Assembly: GCA_022615595.1 (NCBI GenBank)
Contig: JAKEGI010000077.1
Coordinates: forward strand, 1-5,042
Length of the DNA: 5,042 nucleotides
Reading direction: 5' to 3'
Origin: Bacteroidales bacterium
GTDB taxonomy: Bacteria; Bacteroidota; Bacteroidia; Bacteroidales; VadinHA17
Shown: positions 1-5,014 of the stretch, in pieces
How positions within the stretch are numbered: the stretch's first letter is position 1
How the letters are laid out: every line of letters begins with the position of its first letter
Translations under genes and position numbers: made by a program
Notes under the pieces: generated by a model
Databases searched by the model: none
Told to the model about the DNA's origin: nothing
What the model saw: only the letters and a program-made list of their open reading frames with translations

Positions 1-192
1 CTGATGCCGGAGGCATCAAAGGTTAATAGCCGGGGGTGACAACCCCCGGTTATGCCGCGAGAGCGGCATGCGCCGGTACAATGATGAAGAACAAAGACCG
101 GGTGCTCTTTCCCGGCGCGAAGCCGGGTCTTCAGACAGAGGCCTGCAATTGGAAGTTTCTGAAAAGAAAAATCCCTGCTTCCGCCTGCGGAA
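1..192. repeat. Gene-free region with a run of GC-rich stem-loops
   Basis: No credible gene lies here. The sequence holds a string of short inverted repeats. GATGCC/GGCATC at 3-8 and 12-17 has a 3-nt loop. An 11-bp stem at 27-37/42-52 (one G·U pair) has a GACA loop. ATGCCGC/GCGGCAT at 52-58 and 63-69 has a GAGA (GNRA-type) loop. CCCGGC/GCCGGG at 111-116 and 122-127 has a 5-nt loop and competes with an AAGACC/GGTCTT pairing at 94-99 and 126-131. TTCCGC/GCGGAA at 179-184 and 187-192 is separated by two bases. Such spacing of stems is typical of interspersed intergenic repeat elements or of a structured RNA; which one is not decidable here. The left edge is cut by the window. The decamer GCCGGGTCTT at 122-131 recurs at 1658-1667 in the terminator after the ATPase gene. 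Confidence 0.6.
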
Positions 193-262
193 TCACAATG
201 AGGATTACTCTCCGCCATCCGGCGGATCGTGATCCTCAATGGGGGTGCAGCCCACAGAAAAA
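193..262. repeat. Copy A of a 70-bp repeat with a long hairpin
   Basis: This stretch aligns without gaps to 1563-1632, with 60 of 70 positions identical by hand count. Its core is a long hairpin. Arm 201-216 pairs with arm 221-236 around an ATCC loop, with 14 of 16 positions paired (one a T·G wobble) and a conserved TC/CT internal mismatch at 209-210/227-228. Two more pairs at 199-200/237-238 extend the stem. A GGGGGTGCAGCCCA segment follows and is also conserved in copy B. The repeat sits directly upstream of the ATPase promoter region, and copy B sits directly downstream of the gene, so the two copies bracket it in the same orientation. Confidence 0.8.
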
Positions 263-278
263 CTTTAAAACTATTTTG

Positions 279-335
279 TTATGTCGAATATAATCAACAT
301 AAATAGTGTATATTTGTCGTATTGAATCGACATAA
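279..335. promoter_or_regulatory. Inverted-repeat operator-like sites around the ATPase promoter
   Basis: TTATGTCGA at 279-287 and its exact reverse complement TCGACATAA at 327-335 form a 9-bp inverted repeat separated by 39 bases. A partial third site, ACATAA (the complement of TTATGT), lies at 297-302. The TAnnTTTG promoter element at 309-316 lies between the outer half-sites, and the right half-site reaches the A of the first start codon. This arrangement would let a dimeric DNA-binding protein cover the promoter and the translation start. No regulator gene is seen in the window except that the ATPase itself has a winged-helix-like segment. The binding role is inference. Confidence 0.4.
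309..316 (+). promoter_or_regulatory. Bacteroidota-type -7 element of the ATPase gene
   Basis: TATATTTG matches the TAnnTTTG -7 consensus exactly and is the same octamer used by the tRNA promoter in this window. No good TTTG -33 element is found at the expected 19-21 base spacing. Transcription would start about 6-8 bases downstream, leaving a leader of only about 10-15 bases before the ATG at 335. No Shine-Dalgarno sequence is visible. Confidence 0.55.
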
Positions 336-1528
336 TGATGGAAGGTTTATTGGAATTTCAGGAAAATATACTGCGTCAGATTAAGAATGATTTCCGGAGA
401 TATTTGCATAACCGGATTAACTGGAAACATAGGATGATTGGGATTAAAGGGCCAAGAGGAGCAGGAAAAACCACATTGATGTTACAGCATTTAAAATTTG
501 ATCTTGGAGTTCCTCCGGAGGCACTTTACATCACTGCTGACCATAACTGGTTCTATAATCATAGCTTGTTTGATGTCGCAAATGACTGGCATAAGCAGGG
601 AGGAAAGATATTTTTTATTGATGAGGTTCATAAATACCCAAATTGGTCAGCGGAATTGAAAAATATTTACGATGGATTACCAGAGATGCAGGTAGTTTTT
701 TCTGCATCTTCTGCATTGGATATTTACCGTGGGGAAGCCGATTTAAGCAGGCGAGTTATTACCTATTTGCTTGCAGGACTTTCTTTTCGTGAGTTTATAT
801 TATTTACAAGAGGAATAAAGTTTGAGGCAATAAATATTGATGATATCAGGAAGAATCATCAGAGTCTAAGCCGTATGGTTACTGAGGATTTTCGTCCATT
901 GCCTGCATTCCGAAAGTATTTGGAAGTCGGTTATCTGCCGATTATTGCTGAAGGGGAAGATACCTATCTGTTGAAATTGAAACAGGTGATTAATACAATT
1001 GTGGACATAGACCTTGCCTATATTTCTTCTTACAATTCAGGAACAGCAGTAAAGGTCAAGAAATTGTTGGGTGTAATAGCAGAATCAGTACCCTTTAAAC
1101 CAAATATTGCTGCACTGGCCAGGAAGCTTGATCTGAGCAGAGACAGCGTCTATCAATACATCTATCAGTTAAAAGATGCAAGATTGCTCAATACTCTAAG
1201 TTTTGAGGGGAAAGGCGTATCAACACTTCAAAAACCTGAAAAAATCTTTCTGGAAAACAGCAATCTTGCCTTTGCCCTCAAAGAAAAACCGGATATTGGC
1301 AATATAAGGGAAACATTTGTTCTGAATCAACTGCTTAATGCTGGTTTGAAAGTCAGTTCTCCGGTTGAAGGCGACTTCATTACAGATGGATTGACAATAG
1401 AAGTAGGTGGGAAGGGCAAAAATAGTGAACAGGTAAAACATATGGATAATTATATTATTGCTTCCGATAATCTCGAAACAGGAGCGGGAAACAAAGCGCC
1501 TGTCTGGTTATTTGGGTTTCTATATTGA
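335..1528 (+). CDS. AAA family ATPase with C-terminal DUF4143 domain
   Basis: This 397-residue protein is a full-length ATPase of the AAA_14/DUF4143 group. The Walker A motif GPRGAGKTT is at residues 39-47 (Lys45), and Walker B KIFFIDE is at 91-97 (Asp96, Glu97). The family block SASSALDIYRGEADLSRR at 123-140 includes the DLSRR arginines, and GLSFREF is at 148-154. A winged-helix-like segment (LARKLDLSRDSVYQYIYQL) is at about 261-279. The C-terminal domain resembles a PD-(D/E)XK nuclease fold: GDF at 346-348, then IEVGGK at 355-360, ending in the WLFGFLY tail common in Bacteroidota members. Whether it still cuts DNA is unknown; most family members have no defined role. Start codons at 335 and 338 are both possible. 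The gene is AT-rich (sampled 60-base blocks at 601 and 841 gave 19 and 24 G+C) against 37 of 60 at 3541 in the last gene. It is bracketed by two copies of a 70-bp repeat, which suggests acquisition. It stands alone, with its own promoter and terminator. Confidence 0.92.
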   Translation: MMEGLLEFQENILRQIKNDFRRYLHNRINWKHRMIGIKGPRGAGKTTLMLQHLKFDLGVPPEALYITADHNWFYNHSLFDVANDWHKQGGKIFFIDEVHKYPNWSAELKNIYDGLPEMQVVFSASSALDIYRGEADLSRRVITYLLAGLSFREFILFTRGIKFEAINIDDIRKNHQSLSRMVTEDFRPLPAFRKYLEVGYLPIIAEGEDTYLLKLKQVINTIVDIDLAYISSYNSGTAVKVKKLLGVIAESVPFKPNIAALARKLDLSRDSVYQYIYQLKDARLLNTLSFEGKGVSTLQKPEKIFLENSNLAFALKEKPDIGNIRETFVLNQLLNAGLKVSSPVEGDFITDGLTIEVGGKGKNSEQVKHMDNYIIASDNLETGAGNKAPVWLFGFLY

Positions 1529-1562
1529 CCTGAATTGTCACTTTATCAAAAATGATCAATAG

Positions 1563-1632
1563 TCATAGGGAGGATTATTCTCCCCCATCCGGCGGATCAT
1601 GATCCTCTCAGGGGGTGCAGCCCAAAGAAAAA
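1563..1632. repeat. Copy B of the 70-bp repeat with a long hairpin
   Basis: This is the second copy of the repeat at 193-262, in the same orientation and exactly 1370 bases downstream, beginning 34 bases after the ATPase stop codon. The hairpin arms are 1571-1586 and 1591-1606 around the same ATCC loop. Compared with copy A, the pair C208-G229 has become T1578-A1599, so pairing is kept by two changes. The change G214 to C1584 breaks one pair. The internal TC/CT mismatch and the GGGGGTGCAGCCCA segment are unchanged. Confidence 0.8.
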
Positions 1633-1633
1633 T

Positions 1634-1676
1634 CCCTGTCAGCCTCCTTCGTCGGCTGCCGGGTCTTTTTATTTTT
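1634..1676 (+). terminator. Rho-independent terminator after the ATPase gene
   Basis: CAGCC at 1640-1644 pairs with GGCTG at 1654-1658. The stem extends through one mismatch by four more pairs (1635-1638 with 1660-1663, one G·U). It is followed by TCTTTTTATTTTT at 1664-1676. The stem sits about 105 bases past the ATPase stop codon and points the right way to end its transcript. Confidence 0.65.
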
Positions 1677-1686
1677 AACCCTCCCT

Positions 1687-1698
1687 TGAGCTAGCTCA
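1687..1698. repeat. 12-bp perfect palindrome between two terminators
   Basis: TGAGCTAGCTCA is a perfect palindrome lying between the ATPase terminator and the bidirectional terminator. CCC at 1679-1681 and GGG at 1703-1705 could lengthen a hairpin with an internal loop. No T-run follows it on either strand, so it is not itself a terminator. It may be a protein-binding site or part of the intergenic repeat material; no role can be assigned. Confidence 0.35.
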
Positions 1699-1713
1699 GG
1701 TCGGGCTAAAAAC

Positions 1714-1750
1714 AAAAATCCCCGCCGCTTTCGCGACAGGGCTTTTTCTT
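1714..1750 (-). terminator. Bidirectional terminator downstream of the initiator tRNA
   Basis: A 9-bp stem is formed by 1720-1728 and 1733-1741, with two G·T wobbles when read on the minus strand and a GAAA tetraloop on that strand. On the minus strand it is followed by ATTTTTG, just past the tRNA 3' end, so it most likely ends the tRNA transcript. On the plus strand it is followed by CTTTTTCTTT, so it can also stop read-through from the ATPase side. Confidence 0.8.
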
Positions 1751-1752
1751 TG

Positions 1753-1824
1753 TAGCGGAGGGAGGATTCGAACCTCCGACCTTTGGGTTATGAGCCCAAC
1801 GAGCTGCCACTGCTCCACCCCGCA
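1753..1824 (-). tRNA. Initiator tRNA-Met (CAT anticodon)
   Basis: The minus strand folds into a complete 72-nt tRNA. The D stem is GAGC/GCTC, the anticodon stem is TTGGG/CCCAA with loop CTCATAA, the T arm is GGAGG-TTCGAAT-CCTCC and the discriminator base is A. The anticodon CAT is at 1790-1792. Three features mark it as the initiator rather than elongator Met: three G-C pairs next to the anticodon loop, an unpaired first acceptor position (T1 against T72), and an A11-T24 pair in the D stem. The 3' CCA is not encoded (ACA follows), so it must be added after transcription. The D loop is short (AGTGGCA). It has its own promoter upstream and a strong terminator directly downstream, so it is a single-gene transcript. 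Confidence 0.96.
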
Positions 1825-1834
1825 ATATCGAATG

Positions 1835-1866
1835 CAAATATACAGGGAAAATCTGAAAACACCAAA
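1835..1866 (-). promoter_or_regulatory. Bacteroidota-type promoter of the initiator tRNA
   Basis: On the minus strand, TTTG (1863-1866) is followed 20 bases later by TATATTTG (1835-1842). This matches the TTTG / TAnnTTTG -33 and -7 arrangement of the Bacteroidota primary sigma factor. The predicted start falls a few bases ahead of the mature tRNA 5' end at 1824. Confidence 0.75.
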
Positions 1867-1896
1867 ATTAATTCTGGTTTGTTCGGGATATCATGT

Positions 1897-1925
1897 GTAA
1901 CGACGCCCTAGTAGGGCGTCGCTAC
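1897..1925. repeat. 29-bp near-perfect palindrome overlapping the OsmC stop codon
   Basis: GTAACGACGCCCTA (1897-1910) and TAGGGCGTCGCTAC (1912-1925) are inverted repeats with one mismatch that remains a G·U pair in the minus-strand RNA, around a single central base. On the minus strand the first arm encodes the last five residues (VATPY) of the OsmC-family protein, and the TAG stop (1908-1910) lies at the centre. No T-run follows, so it is not a classical terminator. It could protect the mRNA 3' end, or be a palindromic interspersed element that landed at the gene end and supplied the stop. Confidence 0.75.
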
Positions 1926-2306
1926 CGATGCGGTGACAACAAACTCCGGCGGATTGTTGATCGTCTTCTTGACAAGACAGAGCTCTGCCGCATTGATAAC
2001 TGCAGCCTTGTACTTCTCAGGAAAATCGGCTGGCAACTGAATATCGAGGCTTATCGATGCCGGTAATCTCTTTTCGGGATCAAACGCCACAGACTGAATA
2101 ATCTTTATATTGTCAGTTGGTATCTCCCGCTGGTCACAGAACGACTTGACATATATTCCGGCACAGGTGCCAACCGATGCAAGAAAAAGATCAAACGGAG
2201 CCGGAGCAGTATTGCCACCGCCACCGCGTACAGGCTGATCAGTCCTGATCAGATGACCGTTGAGGTGCGCCGTGATCACCTTCCCGCCATCAAATGTTAC
2301 TTCCAT
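1908..2306 (-). CDS. OsmC-family protein
   Basis: A 132-residue cytoplasmic protein of the OsmC/Ohr superfamily, whose characterised members reduce organic hydroperoxides through a reactive cysteine pair. The family signature GGGGNTAPAPFDLFLASVGTC is at residues 28-48, with the likely peroxidatic Cys48. The second conserved cysteine is Cys110 in CLVKK. Arg21 or Arg27 may be the arginine that activates the cysteine. An extra Cys57 is present. The length is close to that of short OsmC-like proteins. The sequence resembles the general OsmC-like (YhfA-type) branch more than Ohr, so peroxidase activity is inferred, not shown. The gene follows the methyltransferase gene by 48 nt on the same strand. 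A near-match to a -7 element (TATCTTTA, 2334-2341) lies in the gap, so it may be read from its own promoter or from the upstream gene. Its last codons lie in a 29-bp palindrome. Confidence 0.9.
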   Translation of the reverse strand: MEVTFDGGKVITAHLNGHLIRTDQPVRGGGGNTAPAPFDLFLASVGTCAGIYVKSFCDQREIPTDNIKIIQSVAFDPEKRLPASISLDIQLPADFPEKYKAAVINAAELCLVKKTINNPPEFVVTASVATPY

Positions 2307-2354
2307 AGTATGTAAAATTTTTATTTATGTTTCTAAAGATAAACACTACTAAGT

Positions 2355-2972
2355 TCAGAGCCGCTGTGAGGTCATAAGAAAAACATCAAACTGCTTAATC
2401 GTGTCATCAGAAATATTTTTGCTGACAACATACACTTTCCCATGATTCACTCTCCCGAAACCTGCTTTTTCAATCACCCCTGACAGCACCTCAGGATCAA
2501 AGCCTTTATGGCCATGGAACCCGGAGCCGTGAAATGAGCCATCCTCGCTGAAGAGATCGGCAATCGCAAGGTAGCCGCCGGGGTTAAGCAGGTCGTAAAA
2601 CTTTTTGATGATGCCTTCGATATCATCAACATGATGAAGTACCATCAGGGTGTAAATCAGATCAAACCTGCGCTCCGTATAACCATCATGCTCAAGGTCA
2701 ATGTGCATTATACGGAGGTCATCAGCCCCGGAGGCTGCGACCTTTTCATTCAGCACCTTCACCATTCCCGGCGAGTTGTCAATAAGAATGATCTCCTTCA
2801 GATGATCCTTCAGGAGAAAACTGAGCAGTCCGGTGCCGGCGCCAAACTCCATCGCGGTCATCTTCGTGGTCAGAGGTATCTGTTTGATAATTCCTGCGGC
2901 AACAGCTTCAGCCCTCTCACGGTGCATGAGGCTCTTGTCCCACTCAGCTGCCTTAATGTCAAATTCATTCAT
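2355..2972 (-). CDS. Class I SAM-dependent methyltransferase
   Basis: A 205-residue soluble methyltransferase of the small UbiE/Methyltransf_11-like type; the substrate is unknown. SAM-binding motif I, EFGAGTG, is at residues 42-48. The acidic residue ending strand 2 is Asp65 (LIDNS), motif III is Asp92 and the motif IV region FDLIYTLMVLHHV is at 103-115. NPGGYLAIAD follows as the usual post-IV block. A His-rich stretch (GSFHGSGFHGHKG) follows it and may contact substrate or metal. I chose the ATG at 2972 because the protein then opens with MNEFDIKAAEWD, the usual start of this family. An in-frame ATG at 3044 would add 24 residues with no family features, and a promoter-like element overlaps that upstream ATG. 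The OsmC-family gene follows by 48 nt on the same strand, suggesting a two-gene unit. The start is less certain than the function. Confidence 0.88.
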   Translation of the reverse strand: MNEFDIKAAEWDKSLMHRERAEAVAAGIIKQIPLTTKMTAMEFGAGTGLLSFLLKDHLKEIILIDNSPGMVKVLNEKVAASGADDLRIMHIDLEHDGYTERRFDLIYTLMVLHHVDDIEGIIKKFYDLLNPGGYLAIADLFSEDGSFHGSGFHGHKGFDPEVLSGVIEKAGFGRVNHGKVYVVSKNISDDTIKQFDVFLMTSQRL

Positions 2973-3041
2973 GTTTAAATGTTGCTTTATCACTGCTTTG
3001 CCCTTATTAACATCGGAGACAATAATAATGTTTTTCTTTCT

Positions 3042-3049
3042 CAAATTAT
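3042..3049 (-). promoter_or_regulatory. Possible -7 element for the methyltransferase-OsmC pair
   Basis: The minus strand reads ATAATTTG, a TAnTTTG variant one base shorter than the TAnnTTTG consensus. No clear -33 element is seen. Transcription from here would begin near 3035, inside the alternative 5' extension of the methyltransferase frame, which favours the start at 2972 with a leader of about 60 nt. Confidence 0.3.
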
Positions 3050-3060
3050 GTTCTAAAATA

Positions 3061-3088
3061 CCTACTGCCTGTTACCTATTGCCTTATT
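3061..3088. repeat. Degenerate 7-bp tandem repeat in the divergent intergenic region
   Basis: Four consecutive heptamers read CCTACTG, CCTGTTA, CCTATTG and CCTTATT. The consensus is about CCTATTG, with unit 3 exact, units 1 and 2 close and unit 4 poor. The block lies between the divergent starts of the methyltransferase and the gamma-glutamyltransferase-like gene, just upstream of the possible methyltransferase promoter. Slippage of such repeats can alter promoter spacing, but no effect is shown here. Confidence 0.45.
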
Positions 3089-3148
3089 ATTTGCGATATT
3101 GCATGAGCCGGCAATGATTAAAGCACCGGCATCTCAAAACATTCAACC

Positions 3149-5014
3149 ATGAAAAAAATCATCATTTCTGTCAGTCTGTTAAGCATATACGTCATGTCAC
3201 ATGCACAGTCATTCAACACATTCCCTGTCACCACCCAGAAGCCCCCGTTGCATGGCAGCCACTGGATGGCTGTCACAGGTAAGCCCATGGCAGCAACGGC
3301 CGGGGCAATGATATTCACCCGGGGCGGTAACGCTATCGATGCCGCATGTGCCATGCTGGCAGCCACATGCACCATGTGGGACGTGCTCAGCTGGGGAGGT
3401 GAGACGCAGGCCCTTATCTATAACCCGAAGACAAAGAAAGTCATTGCCATAAACGCCCTCGGCGTCGCTCCGACAGGAGCCACCGCTGAGTTCTATAAGT
3501 CGAAGGGGATGAAATATCCTCCCGAGTATGGCCCTCTTGCAGCAGTGACGCCGGGCACACCGGGCGGACTGATGACCATGCTTGCCGAATACGGAACCAT
3601 GAGCCTGAAAGAGGTGCTGGCCCCGGCGATGCAGATGGCAGCAGGGTATGCCATCGAGGCACAGACCGCCAATTCGATTGAGAGACAGAAGGAGAGGATA
3701 AAACAGTGGCCCTACTCTGCAAAGGTGTTCCTGCCTCATGCCGGAGAGACGCGGGAAGCCCCCTCAGCCGGAGAGATATTCATTCAGTCAGACCTGCTTG
3801 CCACACTGACAAAGCTGGTGGAGGCTGAGCAGATGGCTCTCAAGAAGCGTCTTTCAAGAAAAGAGGCCATATACGCAGCTTATGACCGCTTTTATAAGGG
3901 CGATATCGCGAAGGAGTTTGTCAGGGGCAGCCGCGAGCAGGGCGGACTGGTGACCGAGGAGGATCTTGCAGCATGGAAGGTGAAGATAGAGGAGCCTCTG
4001 ATGACAACCTATCGCGGCATTGAGGTATACAAGCTCCAGCAGTGGACCCAGGGACCGGTGATGCTGCAGACACTCAACATACTCGAGAACTATGACCTGA
4101 AGAGCATGGGCTATAACTCCACCCAATACATCCATACCCTTTACCAGGCTATGAACCTCGCCTTTGCTGACCGCGACTTCTATTACGGCGACCCTGCCTT
4201 CCCGCCCGAGGAGCCGATGAAGGGTCTGCTGTCAAAGGAGTATGCAAAGGAGAGGAGCAGGCTTATCAATACCCAACGTAATGATGCCGGTGCCAGCCCC
4301 GGCGACCCTTATCCGTTCGAGGGAAAAACCAATCCCTTCATGACCCTGCTGAACTCATGGGAGAGCTCTGCACGCAACATTTACCCTTCCGATGATCCTT
4401 TGACCTACGAGCGTTTCCTTGACTCATTTACTGCCGGAACGACATCAATAGAGGCGGCTGACGAGGAGGGATGGGTTGTCTCTGTCACACCCAGCGGAGG
4501 ATGGATACCGGCATGCATTGCAGGTAACACAGGCGTTGGGATGAGCCAGCGAATGCAGTCTTTCGTTCTTGACGAGAAGGAGAATCCCTTCAATGTGGTT
4601 GAACCTGGAAAACAGCCGCGCGTGACACTGACACCCACCCTTGCCATGAAGGACGGCAAGCCTTTCATTGCCTTTGCAAAACAGGGTGGCGACGAGCAGG
4701 ACCAGCTGCTGCTGCAGTTCTTCCTTAATGTTGCCGAGTTCGGTATGACAATACAGGAAGCCTGCGAGGCGCCTTCATTTAAAACCCTGCAGATGTACTC
4801 GAGCTTTGGCGCTCACGAAAAGGTGCCCGGCGGACTGGTACTTAATAACAACATGCCCCAATGGGTTAGAAAAGAGCTTACCGGCATGGGTTACAGGCTG
4901 TCGTTCCAGGAGAGAACCAGCGGACCGGTGAATGCAATCGGATTTGACCATCAGCACGGCACCTTCTGGGGTGGCTCAAGCAACTTCGGGGAGGATTATG
5001 GAATAGGGTGGTAG
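3149..5014 (+). CDS. Exported gamma-glutamyltransferase-fold Ntn hydrolase
   Basis: A complete 621-residue protein of the gamma-glutamyltransferase family, made as a precursor that cuts itself to expose a threonine nucleophile. Residues 1-19 form a signal peptide (MKK, hydrophobic core, SHA before Gln20), so it acts outside the cytoplasm, probably in the periplasm. The large-subunit part runs to about 430: GGNAIDAA at 59-66, TPGTPGGL at 134-141, GGLVTEEDLAAW at 265-276. The predicted nucleophile is Thr431 in AGTTSIEAAD, followed by GWVVSVTPSGG, NTGVGMSQRMQSF (460-472), EPGKQPRVTLTPTLA (485-499) and KQGGDEQDQ (511-519). Compared with glutathione-acting enzymes, the residues that hold the gamma-glutamyl group are changed: ALGVAP lacks the RExAP arginine, MQSF replaces MDDF and RVT replaces the LSS serines. 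It is thus closer to acylase or YwrD-like members, and its substrate is unknown. No Shine-Dalgarno is seen. A poor -7 match (TATTATTTG, 3085-3093) and a weak GCCGG/CCGGC stem (3107-3111/3126-3130) precede it. The stop at 5012-5014 is inside the window. Confidence 0.93.
   Translation: MKKIIISVSLLSIYVMSHAQSFNTFPVTTQKPPLHGSHWMAVTGKPMAATAGAMIFTRGGNAIDAACAMLAATCTMWDVLSWGGETQALIYNPKTKKVIAINALGVAPTGATAEFYKSKGMKYPPEYGPLAAVTPGTPGGLMTMLAEYGTMSLKEVLAPAMQMAAGYAIEAQTANSIERQKERIKQWPYSAKVFLPHAGETREAPSAGEIFIQSDLLATLTKLVEAEQMALKKRLSRKEAIYAAYDRFYKGDIAKEFVRGSREQGGLVTEEDLAAWKVKIEEPLMTTYRGIEVYKLQQWTQGPVMLQTLNILENYDLKSMGYNSTQYIHTLYQAMNLAFADRDFYYGDPAFPPEEPMKGLLSKEYAKERSRLINTQRNDAGASPGDPYPFEGKTNPFMTLLNSWESSARNIYPSDDPLTYERFLDSFTAGTTSIEAADEEGWVVSVTPSGGWIPACIAGNTGVGMSQRMQSFVLDEKENPFNVVEPGKQPRVTLTPTLAMKDGKPFIAFAKQGGDEQDQLLLQFFLNVAEFGMTIQEACEAPSFKTLQMYSSFGAHEKVPGGLVLNNNMPQWVRKELTGMGYRLSFQERTSGPVNAIGFDHQHGTFWGGSSNFGEDYGIGW

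Noticed and set aside
1..192. Possible CRISPR array or retron RNA in the hairpin-rich region
   Set aside because: The stems have different sequences and no regular repeat-spacer period, and there are no cas genes or reverse transcriptase in the window.
36..293. An 85-codon open frame through the left hairpin region
   Set aside because: It is built entirely from inverted repeats and half of the 70-bp repeat copy A, has no recognisable domain, no ribosome binding site or promoter, and runs into the ATPase promoter region. It is best explained as repeat DNA that happens to lack stops.
1220..1441. A 73-codon minus-strand frame inside the ATPase gene
   Set aside because: It lies antisense to conserved ATPase/DUF4143 sequence and its translation has no recognisable domain.
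1567..1768. AGGGAGGATT occurs both in repeat copy B (1567-1576) and in the tRNA T-arm (1759-1768), suggesting an attachment-site duplication
   Set aside because: The match is only 10 bases, does not extend to the tRNA 3' end, and the two sites are too close to bound an island. No integrase is present. Purine-rich matches of this length are expected by chance.
2631..3117. Plus-strand open frames opposite the methyltransferase gene
   Set aside because: They are antisense to conserved SAM-binding motifs and have no supporting start signals or domains.
3118..3739. Long minus-strand open frames opposite the gamma-glutamyltransferase-like gene
   Set aside because: They lie wholly or mostly antisense to a well-supported gene with GC-rich codons, which creates long antisense frames, and their translations show no family features.
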